Numbered from the stretch's first letter, positions 6,965-18,174 are shown. The stretch: 64,000 nucleotides of DNA from an uncultured Acidiferrobacteraceae bacterium (GCA_913009895.1 CAJVXY010000009.1:1-64000), one strand, 5' to 3'. Translations and numbers: made by a program. The notes: a model not told the origin generated them from the sequence alone.

Positions 6965-7684
6965 ATGAACAACAAAACAACCAGACCTGCTCACTTAAAC
7001 ATGGATTTTTCCCGGGCGGTTTGTGTGCGGCCGGATGATCAGGAATGGGTAACCAGCCCCGCCGATGGCGTTTCTCGTGTGCACCTTGAACGCGTCGCTG
7101 AGGAATCGGGTCATGTCACGAGTTTTGTAAAGTTCGAGCCAGGCGCTTACTTTCCGTCCCATGCCCATCCCAGTGGCGAAGAAATATTGGTTCTGGACGG
7201 CGTGTTTTCTGATGAGCATGGTGATTACCCGGCAGGTACCTACATACGGAACCAGCCAGGTTCTTTTCACAAGCCGTTTACCAATGAAGGTTGCAAACTG
7301 TTTGTGAAACTTGAGCAATTTAAAAGTGATGATTCTGAACAAGTCGTGATTCGACCTAAAGATCAACAATGGGGGCAAGGAATCGGTAATTTAAAAGTGC
7401 TGCCATTGCACGCTCACGGTACAGAAAGTACCGCATTGGTTGCGTGGCCAAAAGGTGAGGTGTTTCAAACACATCACCACATGGGTGGCGAAGAGATCGT
7501 TGTCATTAGCGGCAAGTTTATCGATGAACATGGTGAATACCCGGCCGGTACCTGGCTGCGGAGTCCGGAGTCCACATCTGTCCAGCCACTTCCCTCGCGT
7601 AGAAGCAGAAACATTAATTTACGTGAAGGTTGGGCACTTGTAATCGTGGTGCAGAGGGTCGGTGGAAAGCAAGAATCAATGTAA
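6965..7684 (+). CDS. Tandem cupin (ChrR-like) protein, frameshifted C-terminus
   Basis: Two cupin domains of the ChrR/anti-ECF-sigma type: HAHPSGEEILVLDGVFSDEHGDYPAGTY (first) and HHHMGGEEIVVISGKFIDEHGEYPAGTW (second), each with His/Glu metal ligands. The second domain should end RSPHLSSHFPR...YVKVGHL. That sequence exists one frame over, ending at 7643. A tandem GGAGTCC duplication (7560-7566, 7567-7573) shifts the frame, so the encoded tail (SPESTSVQ... to 7684) is aberrant. Removing one 7-bp copy gives a 223-residue product. It is either a recent mutation or an assembly error. Cytoplasmic; substrate unknown. It is the first gene right of the cassette array. Confidence 0.8.
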   Translation: MNNKTTRPAHLNMDFSRAVCVRPDDQEWVTSPADGVSRVHLERVAEESGHVTSFVKFEPGAYFPSHAHPSGEEILVLDGVFSDEHGDYPAGTYIRNQPGSFHKPFTNEGCKLFVKLEQFKSDDSEQVVIRPKDQQWGQGIGNLKVLPLHAHGTESTALVAWPKGEVFQTHHHMGGEEIVVISGKFIDEHGEYPAGTWLRSPESTSVQPLPSRRSRNINLREGWALVIVVQRVGGKQESM

Positions 7685-7790
7685 GCCAACATTTCTTGCC
7701 TGAATAACTCATAGTTAAATTCAAAAATGGTCTATTAAGTGGTCTATTATAGTAAGTGCAGTCCACGTAAACATAAAAGATTGGATCAAT

Positions 7791-9386
7791 ATGTTACCTA
7801 CCCGTCACACCCTCACATTTATCGTAATAACACTTAGTTTGCTGCTTTTCGCCTGTGGTGGCTCAAGTAGCAGTTCACCAGGCGGTGGCACGTCGACGGC
7901 AATTAGCCTGGCCATGTCGTTTGAGCAGGGAAACCCGGGCGAGATTGATGTGCGGACACAACTAACGGTACAGAATGGGCTAGCGGGTTTTGTACCCAGT
8001 GCGGCGTTACTTATGATCAATGCAGATTTCGGCACCCTCGGCAGTGTTTCCGTGATTACAGTTCCCGGAACACCTGCTAATCAATATAACTTTTCGGCCA
8101 CACTCACGCCACCTGTGATGGACAGTTTCAATGACAACTGGACCGGCGAAATACCGGTCACCGCCCGCTACCTGGACCCTGCCAATAATTTTGATCAATC
8201 CATCACACGCATTACGCTGGTGCTTACCAGTATTTTGCCGGGTCTTGGCCAGCCGGAAGCGGTGCCCGGTTTAGTAAATACACCGGGTGTTGAAGACAGT
8301 CCCCAGGTCAGCCCGGACGGTCAGTGGCTTATCGTCGGAACTTATAACCCGGTTGATATTGGGTATTGTCTGGTAAACGGCAATGATTATACCCATCCTG
8401 CGTGCAACATTAATTATTTTGACCAGAATGGTATCGAACGCCCAAACATGTTTGGCGCGAGTCGCATCTTGAACGACACCACTATCGATCACGCGGTACC
8501 CGCCATCAACTATGATCCTGCTACTTCACCAAGTCCCATTGCCACCCCGCCAAATGCCAGTTACGGATTCAGGCTTTTAAATGACAACACATTTGGCGAG
8601 CCTTTTGTAATTGGAATCGACGCAGGTGGATATCCCTGGCAGACGGCTTTTGGTTTTTCTTTTGATTCTATTGTCGGCACTCAGGCACGCGTTTTCTATT
8701 CCTACGACAGTTTTAATGATGTGCCCGACACGCGTAATGATATCTACCATTCCGATATCACGCTGGGCGCAACAAATGTTCTGGGCGACTATCAAAATGG
8801 GGTGTTGATGAATTTCACTGGACAGGAAGCGGTCATTGACTACGTCCCCATATGTCCCACTGTCGATTGCCAAACTACCAACCCTCACATTACCCAGGAC
8901 AGGCTTTGGTTCGACAATGAACGTCAAAGTACTGACCCTCTCTTTAGCGTCGACCTTTTTTTTGTCAAGGTCACACGAGATGGTGCCGGTTTTCCTACGG
9001 CCTACTCTAGCCCGCAGTTAGTTCCGGTAAGTCAGAACCCCCGCGGTGAGTCCATGCCTTATATGGATGGCGATACGCTGTATTACCAATGCGAACAAAA
9101 TCTCTGTCGCTCACAACTGGTTGCACCCGGTGCAGACCCGGCCCTACTCGCCTCATGGCAGGCAGAAGAAACAATATTCGTTGGATCTTCGAGTATCAGT
9201 TGGACAATTAATGCTGGACGTTCAGGTCGCGTTGTCGCAACCACTGAGCCGAGTGTTGCGACCATTACCGTCAACGGCCAGATTCAAAAGTGGCTTTATT
9301 TTGGTTACCTGATGCAAGTACAATACGGAGCAGGTATATTAGATTTTGGTGCTAACTGGAACGTAGGACGAGTAAGATTGCAGTAA
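7791..9386 (+). CDS. Hypothetical lipoprotein
   Basis: 531 residues. A type II signal peptide ends in the lipobox LLFAC (Cys22), followed by GGSSSSSPGGG, a typical flexible linker of outer-membrane lipoproteins. The rest is Asp/Thr/Pro-rich and beta-rich. The segment DSPQVSPDGQWLIVGTYNP resembles one blade of a WD40/PD40 TolB-like propeller, and further blades may exist but are weak. ATG 7791 is chosen for the signal peptide. A TGGTCTATTA direct repeat (about 7728 and 7740) lies upstream. No function assignable. Confidence 0.75.
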   Translation: MLPTRHTLTFIVITLSLLLFACGGSSSSSPGGGTSTAISLAMSFEQGNPGEIDVRTQLTVQNGLAGFVPSAALLMINADFGTLGSVSVITVPGTPANQYNFSATLTPPVMDSFNDNWTGEIPVTARYLDPANNFDQSITRITLVLTSILPGLGQPEAVPGLVNTPGVEDSPQVSPDGQWLIVGTYNPVDIGYCLVNGNDYTHPACNINYFDQNGIERPNMFGASRILNDTTIDHAVPAINYDPATSPSPIATPPNASYGFRLLNDNTFGEPFVIGIDAGGYPWQTAFGFSFDSIVGTQARVFYSYDSFNDVPDTRNDIYHSDITLGATNVLGDYQNGVLMNFTGQEAVIDYVPICPTVDCQTTNPHITQDRLWFDNERQSTDPLFSVDLFFVKVTRDGAGFPTAYSSPQLVPVSQNPRGESMPYMDGDTLYYQCEQNLCRSQLVAPGADPALLASWQAEETIFVGSSSISWTINAGRSGRVVATTEPSVATITVNGQIQKWLYFGYLMQVQYGAGILDFGANWNVGRVRLQ

Positions 9387-9419
9387 TTTAATTATAAATT
9401 TAAATATACAGGACGAAAA

Positions 9420-9746
9420 ATGACGATACAGGTCTCAAGAGATAATGAAGGGTACTTAATTGACCCTGAAGACTGGAATGAGGAAATTGCAAGTGAGCTG
9501 GCCAAAGAAGAAAATATTGAGCTAGATGACAGATACTGGCCAGTACTAAATATCATAAGAAGTCATTATGAAGAGAGCCAGATTATCCCCGATATTCGTC
9601 ACGTTGTTAAGAGTTTGGCAAAGGAAAATGGAAAAGACAAAAAAGAAGTCAAAAAACTTATTTTTGAATTATTTCCATATGGCTATGTAAAGCAGGCATG
9701 TAAAATTGCTGGTATGAAACGACCGCGCGCATGGAGCACGGGTTAG
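9420..9746 (+). CDS. DsrC/TusE-family sulfur-carrier-like protein, single Cys
   Basis: 108 residues with the DsrC fold signature: GYLIDPEDWNEEIA, a long helical middle, and C-terminal FPYGYVKQACKIAGMKRPRAWSTG. DsrC uses two C-terminal cysteines and TusE uses the penultimate one. Here only the upstream Cys (C94) remains and the end is WSTG, so neither DsrC trisulfide chemistry nor TusE relay can run as described. A regulatory or alternative sulfur-binding role is possible. It lies 33 bp after the lipoprotein gene, with weak AGGA before the ATG. Confidence 0.88.
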   Translation: MTIQVSRDNEGYLIDPEDWNEEIASELAKEENIELDDRYWPVLNIIRSHYEESQIIPDIRHVVKSLAKENGKDKKEVKKLIFELFPYGYVKQACKIAGMKRPRAWSTG

Positions 9747-9762
9747 CGTAAAAAACAATCTA

Positions 9763-9788
9763 TTGAGTTTTTACTCAGACTCCAAATA
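9763..9788 (-). repeat. Inverted copy of a GGGTCAGAGTGAAAACTC-like repeat
   Basis: Read on the minus strand, 22 of 26 bases match the TATTTAGGGTCAGAGTGAAAACTCAA motif seen on the plus strand at 5786-5816 and, with a few changes, at 6852-6882. The three copies lie in non-coding DNA. The motif resembles short repeats accompanying REP-associated transposases, but none is present here. Confidence 0.5.
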
Positions 9789-9843
9789 CTTTCAAATATG
9801 TCCTGATTGGGCCGGAACTAGTACAACTACAGCCAGCATATAA

Positions 9844-9944
9844 TCACCCCTTGGCCGGTGCCGGCCAACTGGGCAACGCTTGCAATCCCCCCTCAAGATA
9901 CACGGCATCAAAACCGCGCTGGCTCATAATAAAGGCCGAGACCT
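9844..9944 (-). repeat. 101-bp direct repeat: duplicated 3' end of the cNMP/rhodanese gene
   Basis: An ungapped copy of 11567-11667, with about 9 differences by eye (roughly 91 percent identity), in the same orientation. It begins exactly at the stop codon and encodes the last 33 codons (AFIMSQRGFDAVYLEGGLQ...). It is cut off from any upstream coding sequence, hence a gene remnant. The two copies bracket brnT/brnA and the protease gene. Confidence 0.85.
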
Positions 9945-10025
9945 TTATTATTCCCTGATTTACACCATAAAAAATCATCTTACCTTTGCCTTGTAATGTA
10001 CACCATTTGTACATACACTTAGGTT

Positions 10026-10268
10026 CTGGATACAGAGTGGGACCCACGGAAGGCCGCTGACAATCTTCGAAAACATGGTGTCGATTTCGCAGATGCTGTG
10101 ATTGCTTTGGAGGATGAAAATGCCCTTACCATCGAAGATAGAGGCCATGACATCGACATTCTCTATGTTATTCATACATACCGTGATCATGATTGTATCC
10201 GCATTATTTCAGCCAGAAAAGCAGACCGTAGCGAAGCCAGACAATATTACCGAGGGTTAAAATTATGA
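10026..10268 (+). pseudogene. brnT: Degenerate BrnT toxin gene
   Basis: Translating from 10026 gives the BrnT N-terminal pattern EWDPRKAADNLRKHGV and the C-terminal IRIISARKADRSEARQYY. No ATG/GTG/TTG is available: an in-frame TAG lies at 10020-10022 and the Met position is CTG. The middle lacks about a dozen residues present in typical BrnT (the ERF...G...GR strand-turn between TIEDRGHD and ILYVIHTYR). It is probably an inactive or weak RNase toxin. The stop TGA overlaps the brnA ATG (ATGA), as in intact brnTA operons. Confidence 0.75.
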
Positions 10269-10513
10269 GCGAAGACTTCAACAGAGGAAAACGAGGCGCA
10301 GTTATAGAACCCGATCCAAATAAAGTTCGTATCACCATCCGGTTGGACAGCGACATTATCGAATACTTTAAAAACAAGGTTCATTCTGCGGGCGGTGGTA
10401 ATTATCAAACAATGATTAATGAGTCATTGCATAACTACATCCGTTCGAATGAGAAATCTTTAGAAGATACTTTGCGAAAAGTAATACGAGAAGAGTTTAA
10501 ACAAGCCGGGTAA
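10265..10513 (+). CDS. brnA: BrnA antitoxin
   Basis: 82 residues. The ribbon-helix-helix segment KVRITIRLDSDIIEYFKNKV, with GGGNYQTMINESLHNYI, is diagnostic of BrnA, the DNA-binding antitoxin that neutralises BrnT and represses the brnTA promoter. It is intact although its partner is degenerate. ATG 10265 overlaps the brnT stop by 4 bp. A 7-bp inverted repeat (CAATAGG/CCTATTG) lies just downstream without a T-tract. Confidence 0.88.
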   Translation: MSEDFNRGKRGAVIEPDPNKVRITIRLDSDIIEYFKNKVHSAGGGNYQTMINESLHNYIRSNEKSLEDTLRKVIREEFKQAG

Positions 10514-10564
10514 GCAATAGGCTGAATAAAATTACCTTGATCCTATTGGTTCTACATCGGGCTA

Positions 10565-11551
10565 CTACTCAGCCACCACTACCACAGTAGAGTTCTTAAC
10601 TCTTTTTGCCAGGACTTCCAATGACCCCTTCGTTCTGGATAGTGTTTTAGGCTTTCTTAATGGTTTTACATTGTCCAGTAAAATTGTTAGGTATCGCACT
10701 TTCATAGCGTAATTAACATTTTGAGGAATGTCTCCAGACCATTTAAATACTTCCACTGCATTTAATTTTGATGTCACTATTCCAATTGCCTCTCCCCGCA
10801 TATTTATAAGTGCACCCCCACTATTGCCGGCCTGGACTGGTACAGATATTTGATAGAGGCGTGGATCATCCTGAAATCCAGTAATAGAGTTGACTATTCC
10901 AGTGGTCAGTTTAGGCTTAATACCCATTATCTGTGTTAGTGGATACCCTATAGCAAATACCGATGACCCTATTGCCGCTTGCTTCTTAGATACTGGGATT
11001 GCCGGAGGTAAGAGGAATGGCTTTTCAGGCTTTAAAAGAACCAGGTCGTTTACTTTATCAACAACAGCGATCTTTGCTGTTTGCCGTAGTTTTTTTCCAT
11101 ATACAAAAGAAATTTCATCTTTACCATTAACAACGTGAGCATTAGTTACAATGTAACCACCCCCTACTACCCAACCGGTGCCCTGACTTGCTGATGCTGC
11201 AGATAAATTTTCAGCATTTTTTTCTTCTGATTTAGCGCTAGCTATATCTTCTTTGGGTCTTCTGTTTTTTGGGCAATTTGCCCCACGATATTTGTATGCA
11301 TCAACAATGCCCTTGACAATATAAAATCTTACAACACATTTACTTGACCCGAAGCCCCGCCTATAGCTGACAAAATAATACACAGTGGCATCATCAATCC
11401 TATCCACTGCGTCTGGATAGCCCCATTTGTATTTTACTGTTTCTTTAGTTGCGCCTAGCCACTCATTCATCAATGTTTTAAATCTTATGGCATGTGCGCT
11501 GGAAGGCAGAAATAATAATACAAGTAGAACTATAAGATTGATTTTTCTCAT
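10565..11551 (-). CDS. Secreted trypsin-like serine protease
   Basis: 328 residues. Sec signal peptide (LIVLLVLLFLPSSAHA), then a small domain of about 85 residues containing two Cys, then a chymotrypsin-fold protease with His in TNAHVV, Asp in DKVNDLVLL and Ser in QAGNSGGAL, all three of the triad. No PDZ domain is seen, so it is not a full DegP/DegS. It probably acts in the periplasm or outside the cell. It reads away from brnA and toward it convergently, inside the segment bounded by 101-bp repeats. Target unknown. Confidence 0.85.
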   Translation of the reverse strand: MRKINLIVLLVLLFLPSSAHAIRFKTLMNEWLGATKETVKYKWGYPDAVDRIDDATVYYFVSYRRGFGSSKCVVRFYIVKGIVDAYKYRGANCPKNRRPKEDIASAKSEEKNAENLSAASASQGTGWVVGGGYIVTNAHVVNGKDEISFVYGKKLRQTAKIAVVDKVNDLVLLKPEKPFLLPPAIPVSKKQAAIGSSVFAIGYPLTQIMGIKPKLTTGIVNSITGFQDDPRLYQISVPVQAGNSGGALINMRGEAIGIVTSKLNAVEVFKWSGDIPQNVNYAMKVRYLTILLDNVKPLRKPKTLSRTKGSLEVLAKRVKNSTVVVVAE

Positions 11552-11566
11552 TAATTTAAGAGGTGC

Positions 11567-11667
11567 TCACCCCTTCCCAGGCGCTGGCCAACTGGGCAAC
11601 GACTGCAATCCCCCTTCCAGATACACGGCATCAAAACCGCGCTGGCTCATAATAAAGGCCGAGACCT
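11567..11667 (-). repeat. 101-bp direct repeat, intact-gene copy
   Basis: The 3' end of the cNMP-binding/rhodanese gene. The second copy is at 9844-9944. The intact gene at this end and a displaced 3' fragment at the other is the pattern left when an element integrates into the 3' end of a gene and rebuilds it. No integrase is present between the copies. Confidence 0.82.
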
Positions 11668-12661
11668 GGCTACGGCCGCTGGTAAGACAACAAAGAATAT
11701 ATTTTTTGTCTTTATCGAGCTGAGGCAAGGTTCGGCGCAGTGCATTGAGCGGTAAGTTCCTGGCAATTTTTATGGCACCGCTGGCAAATTCTCCCGGTGT
11801 TCGCACATCGATCAGGATTGCACCCTGCTTCATTAATACTTCGGCTTTTGGCATGGGCAAGGACGCCACCAGTGGTTCCCTGAGTAAATCATTAAAGTCG
11901 GTCTTGTTCAGTCGCATGAGCTCGCCCTCTCCCATGGAAATGACATTGGCATTTCTCGGGGCATTGGATAACAAGGCCTCTTCGCCAAAAATATCGCCGT
12001 CTTTTAGTTCGGCCAGGATATGCACCTTGCCATCGGCGCCCTTGCGGGAGACGTTAAACTTGCCACTCTTGACTATATAATAGTATTCGCCCACCTCGCC
12101 CTGCTTGATAATAATCTGGCCGGCTGTGACGGGCACTGACTCCAGGCGTGAGAAAACTTCATTCATGCTGGCGGCCGGTAATTTTTCAAAGGCACTGCCG
12201 CGCAACATTTCCATCATCCACTCACCATCAATATCGATTGAAAGCTCGTCTACCTCGAGACCGTCATCTGCCCAGTCTTCCGATAACTGATCCATGGTCA
12301 GTAACCGGTCAATTTGCATGCTGTCGATTTTGGCAACCCGGGCACTGTCCACGACCTTGCCGGTATATTGTCTTGGTCGCAACTGGGCCAGGGCATAACT
12401 GGCCTCGTCGGTGTCGGCAGTGATATTTCTTTTGGCGCCGGTGCTTTTTGAGTCGAGGGCGACTTCGCCTGCAAGCAGGTATATAGACAAGGTGTCGCTA
12501 CTGCCTTCTTTGAAAATGACGGTGCCTTTTTTGAGGTTTTCAATCGTGGCGTCTTCGAACAAGGTCAGGAGATTGCTGTCGCTGAGGGAATTCAGGGGTA
12601 TAAAATTGCGCAGCCTTTCCAGGTCAGCTGTTTTTTGCTCGTTTTCGCTGGATTCTGACAT
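11567..12661 (-). CDS. Cyclic-nucleotide-binding and rhodanese-domain protein
   Basis: 364 residues from the MSESSENEQ start (12661). An ATG at 12742 would add 27 residues of poor character. Two Crp-like cNMP-binding domains: about 20-110 (GTVIFKEGSSDTLSIYLLAGEV) and about 150-255 (GQIIIKQGEVGEYYYIVKSG...GDIFGEEALLSNAPRNANV). A C-terminal rhodanese domain carries the loop CCLTSGRS, with an active-site Cys able to form persulfide. No DNA-binding helix-turn-helix is seen. It could link a nucleotide signal to sulfur transfer; ligand unknown. It faces away from mltF across a 227-bp gap. Confidence 0.88.
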   Translation of the reverse strand: MSESSENEQKTADLERLRNFIPLNSLSDSNLLTLFEDATIENLKKGTVIFKEGSSDTLSIYLLAGEVALDSKSTGAKRNITADTDEASYALAQLRPRQYTGKVVDSARVAKIDSMQIDRLLTMDQLSEDWADDGLEVDELSIDIDGEWMMEMLRGSAFEKLPAASMNEVFSRLESVPVTAGQIIIKQGEVGEYYYIVKSGKFNVSRKGADGKVHILAELKDGDIFGEEALLSNAPRNANVISMGEGELMRLNKTDFNDLLREPLVASLPMPKAEVLMKQGAILIDVRTPGEFASGAIKIARNLPLNALRRTLPQLDKDKKYILCCLTSGRSQVSAFIMSQRGFDAVYLEGGLQSLPSWPAPGKG

Positions 12662-12888
12662 AGTCCTGTTTGCTATCTTATTTTTGTCTTCTGAATCAAG
12701 AGTCTGGCCCGCAGATACTAACATTAGGCGATTAATTATCATACATATGGTCGCGGCTTCGGAAATAGTTACATTTGCAACGATTTAACAGCCAAATTGT
12801 CGAAACATAAGAATATTTTAGATTTACAATAATAACAGCCATGTAATTTTACATCGGTAAGTATTTCCAGTGACGCTATACTATTTTT

Positions 12889-14328
12889 ATGTCCCAATTG
12901 TCTTCTAAAACTGCTCACGCTCGCCTGCACGCGGGATGGCGCGCCGGCCTGGTTATTATTCTGGTCACAATCGGGATTGTGGCATGCAGCCCACCCCAAA
13001 AGACAAAACTCGAATCGGTCATTCGTGCTGGTGAACTGGTTGTTATGACAAAAAACAGTCCCACCACATTTTATGAGGGTCCGGAAGGTTATGCCGGTAT
13101 TGAGTACGACATGGTCACTGCATTTGCCGAACAACTTGGCGTGGCTGCCATTTTCAAGACCATGGATGATGAAACCGAGCTAAACGAACTTGAGCGTGGC
13201 GAGGTGGATATGATTGCTGCTGGCCTGAATATTGACAAGCAGAAAAATTTATTCCTGCGTTATACGCCCCACTACCAAGTCGTCAATCATGCGATTATTT
13301 ATCGTGCCGGTACCTTCCCACCAAAAGCAGCCAAATATCTTTACCAGCACCATATAGAAGTAATGGTCAACACCCGGCATATCAAACAACTGGAGAAGGT
13401 CAGGAAAAAATACCCAAAAACAGACTGGATGGAAGTAGTCGATAAAAGCGAAGAGGATCTATTGCAAATGGTCACGGCAGGTTTGCTTGATCTGACAGTA
13501 ACTGACTCGAATTTTTTTGATTTAAATCGCCCTTATTATCCAGATCTTCGAATTGCTTTTAAAATTGGTACACCGGAAAAACTTGCCTGGGCATTTCCAC
13601 GGACCCAGGACAAGAGTCTTTATATGGCCGCGGTAAAGTTTATTAAAAAAATTCGCAGGAATGGCGAACTGGCCCGTTTGCTTGATTATTACTATGGTAC
13701 TTCCGGTGTTTCTAACCCCATCAATATGAGCGTGTATCACCTGCGCATTCAGAATCGCTTGCCAAAATATCAAACCCTGTTTGAAAAAGCCGGCAGGGAC
13801 ACGGGTATCGACTGGCGCTTGCTCGCGGCCATGGGTTACCAGGAGTCATTCTGGAACCCCAAAGCCATCTCGCCTACTGGTGTACGTGGTTTAATGATGT
13901 TGACTAAAGGTACGGCCGAATCACTCGGTGTCACCGATCGAACTGATCCGGAACAGGCAATCAATGGAGGCGCCCGTTACATTAAGGAAATGCGTGACCG
14001 CTTACCTGAAAGTATTAAAGAGCCAGACAGGCTCTGGATGGCACTGGCGGCCTATAATGTCGGTTTTGGTCACCTGGAAGATGCCCGGGTTATCACACAA
14101 AAAAGAAAAGGCAACCCTGACAAGTGGGCTGATGTAAAACGCAGCTTACCGTTACTCGCGCGCAAGCGCTGGTATAATAATACGAAGTATGGTTATGCCC
14201 GCGGCATTGAACCGGTACGATTTGTCACCCGTATTCGTAATTATCACGATGCCCTGGTACGTATTGATGAGGAAGAACAATCATCACGGCAAACCGATGC
14301 AATTAAATTAAAGGCACCGGCGATATAG
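12889..14328 (+). CDS. mltF: Membrane-bound lytic murein transglycosylase F
   Basis: 479 residues. A lipobox-like GIVAC follows a hydrophobic N-terminus. A family 3 solute-binding-like domain (about 45-275; GVEDMIAAGLN-type segments, here RGEVDMIAAGLNID) is followed by a lysozyme-like SLT domain (about 290-440) with catalytic Glu in YQESFWNP and GLMMLT, AAYNVGFGH motifs. MltF cleaves peptidoglycan glycan strands to 1,6-anhydromuramyl ends at the outer membrane. Length matches E. coli MltF (about 500). Neighbour tadA is convergent, 31 bp away, as in many gammaproteobacteria where mltF, tadA and guaA are close. Confidence 0.93.
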   Translation: MSQLSSKTAHARLHAGWRAGLVIILVTIGIVACSPPQKTKLESVIRAGELVVMTKNSPTTFYEGPEGYAGIEYDMVTAFAEQLGVAAIFKTMDDETELNELERGEVDMIAAGLNIDKQKNLFLRYTPHYQVVNHAIIYRAGTFPPKAAKYLYQHHIEVMVNTRHIKQLEKVRKKYPKTDWMEVVDKSEEDLLQMVTAGLLDLTVTDSNFFDLNRPYYPDLRIAFKIGTPEKLAWAFPRTQDKSLYMAAVKFIKKIRRNGELARLLDYYYGTSGVSNPINMSVYHLRIQNRLPKYQTLFEKAGRDTGIDWRLLAAMGYQESFWNPKAISPTGVRGLMMLTKGTAESLGVTDRTDPEQAINGGARYIKEMRDRLPESIKEPDRLWMALAAYNVGFGHLEDARVITQKRKGNPDKWADVKRSLPLLARKRWYNNTKYGYARGIEPVRFVTRIRNYHDALVRIDEEEQSSRQTDAIKLKAPAI

Positions 14329-14359
14329 ATGCTGTATGTCGTGAGCCAGGTTAACTTTA

Positions 14360-14836
<477 letters not shown>

Positions 14837-14854
14837 TTATTCTCTCTCGCCGGT

Positions 14855-16426
14855 TTATTCCCACTCAATGGTCGCGGGTGGTTTGCCAGAAATATCATAA
14901 ACCACACGACTGATGCCGCGCACTTCATTAATAATTCGATTGGAAATCGTCGCCAGTACTTCGTAGGGCAAGTGGGCCCAGGTGGCTGTCATGAAATCAA
15001 TGGTTTCAACTGCCCGTATCGCCACGACGTATTCATAGGCGCGGGCATCACCCACGACACCCACAGACTTGACCGGTAAAAAAACCGTAAAGGCCTGGGA
15101 GACTTTTTCGTAAAGATCATTTTTGTACAACTCGTCCATGTATATGGCGTCGGCTTGTCTTAACAAATCGGCATATTCTTTTTTAACTTCGCCAAGAATC
15201 CTGACACCGAGACCGGGACCAGGAAAGGGATGACGGTAAATCATTTTGTGGGGCAGGCCCAGTGCCTCACCAATTCTTCGCACTTCATCCTTGAACAACT
15301 CCCTTAGTGGTTCCAGTAAACTCAAGGCCATGTCTTCAGGTAACCCGCCGACATTATGGTGGGATTTAATGACATGTGATTTGCCATTTTTAATCCTGGA
15401 CGATTCGATCACATCGGGATAAATCGTTCCCTGGGCAAGCCATTTGGCATTTTTGATTTTCCCGGCTTCTTCTTCAAATATTTCAATAAAGGTATAACCG
15501 ATTTGTTTGCGTTTCTCTTCCGGGTTCGAAATGCCCGCCAGTTTTTTCAGAAAACGATCTTCTGCATCTATGCGTATCACATTCACACCCATGTGATCGG
15601 CAAAGGTATCCATAACCTGGTCGCCTTCATCCAGGCGCAATAAACCATTATCAACAAAAATACAGGTTAACTGTTTGCCAATGGCTTTATGTAATAACGC
15701 GGCAACAACGGAAGAATCGACCCCGCCAGACAAACCCAGGATCACATGGTCATCGCCCACTTGTTTTCTTGTCTGGGAAACAATGTCATCAATAATATTA
15801 CCTGGCACCCAATCAGAAGCACAGCCGCAAATATTATGGACAAATTTTTCTATAATTTGCTGGCCCTGTTTAGTATGGGTGACTTCTGGATGAAACTGCA
15901 TGCCGTAAAAATTTCTGGTTTCGTCGGCAATGGCCGCCAGCGGTGCATTGTCTGACCCGGCAATGACCTGGAAACCGTTTGGCAACGTAGTAACACGATC
16001 ACCATGACTCATCCAGACATCAAGATGTTGATGTTTTTTATTTTTGCCATCGTTCAGATCACCAAACAATTTTGATTTGTTTAATATTTTAACCTGCGCG
16101 TATCCGTATTCACGATGATCTGAAGGCTCTACTTTGCCGCCGAGCTGGGCCGCCATGGTTTGCATACCGTAACAAATGCCTAGCACCGGTACGCCGAGGG
16201 TAAAAACAATATCATCGGCACGGGGCGTATTATCAGTCGTAACGGACTCCGGCCCACCGGACAATATAATGCCATTCGGCCCGAAGGTCTTAATGGCCGC
16301 TGCCGACATGTCTTCGTATTGAATCTCGCAATAAACCCCGGCCTCGCGAATGCGACGGGCGATCAGTTGTGTGTACTGGGAACCAAAATCCAGGATTAAG
16401 ATTTTTTGGTTATGAAGGTCAGACAT
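14855..16426 (-). CDS. guaA: GMP synthase (glutamine-hydrolysing)
   Basis: 523 residues (E. coli 525). An N-terminal class I glutamine amidotransferase domain has nucleophile Cys in GICYGMQ and HPEVTHT. An ATP-pyrophosphatase domain carries [10 protein letters not shown], and the C-terminal dimerisation domain ends PPATIEWE. It converts XMP to GMP with glutamine and ATP. It follows guaB with a 106-bp gap, the usual guaBA order. Confidence 0.98.
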   Translation of the reverse strand: MSDLHNQKILILDFGSQYTQLIARRIREAGVYCEIQYEDMSAAAIKTFGPNGIILSGGPESVTTDNTPRADDIVFTLGVPVLGICYGMQTMAAQLGGKVEPSDHREYGYAQVKILNKSKLFGDLNDGKNKKHQHLDVWMSHGDRVTTLPNGFQVIAGSDNAPLAAIADETRNFYGMQFHPEVTHTKQGQQIIEKFVHNICGCASDWVPGNIIDDIVSQTRKQVGDDHVILGLSGGVDSSVVAALLHKAIGKQLTCIFVDNGLLRLDEGDQVMDTFADHMGVNVIRIDAEDRFLKKLAGISNPEEKRKQIGYTFIEIFEEEAGKIKNAKWLAQGTIYPDVIESSRIKNGKSHVIKSHHNVGGLPEDMALSLLEPLRELFKDEVRRIGEALGLPHKMIYRHPFPGPGLGVRILGEVKKEYADLLRQADAIYMDELYKNDLYEKVSQAFTVFLPVKSVGVVGDARAYEYVVAIRAVETIDFMTATWAHLPYEVLATISNRIINEVRGISRVVYDISGKPPATIEWE

Positions 16427-16532
16427 GTTTTTTTTAATTGTATTAATGACTAACAGATTTTGCGATTGCCGCAGGAAATCTGGTTATAAAATGGCAAAAT
16501 TAAATTTATAAGTTGAGTAAAAATATAAAACA

Positions 16533-17996
<1,464 letters not shown>

Positions 17997-18174
17997 TTAT
18001 ACGGACAGAAGCACAATCCGTAAACTGTCTGGAACAACTAAAACTACCTATATTAGCACCTTGACGTGGTGACCATGTTTTGTTTTCATGTGTGTCTGAT
18101 TTTTGGCAAGTTTGCTAGGTCAAGAAAACATAACAATATAATTATATACAGAACACACCCTGGAGGAGCAGTAC

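Noticed and set aside
9844-10047. Small minus-strand gene with rhodanese tail
   Set aside because: It is a 101-bp duplicate of a gene's 3' end fused to unrelated sequence; scored as a repeat, not a gene.
10515-10547. Terminator after brnA
   Set aside because: CAATAGG/CCTATTG is only 7 bp, with a 19-nt loop and no T-tract.
12661-12742. Longer N-terminus for the cNMP/rhodanese protein
   Set aside because: The extra 27 residues are not domain-like, and MSESSENEQ gives a natural start.
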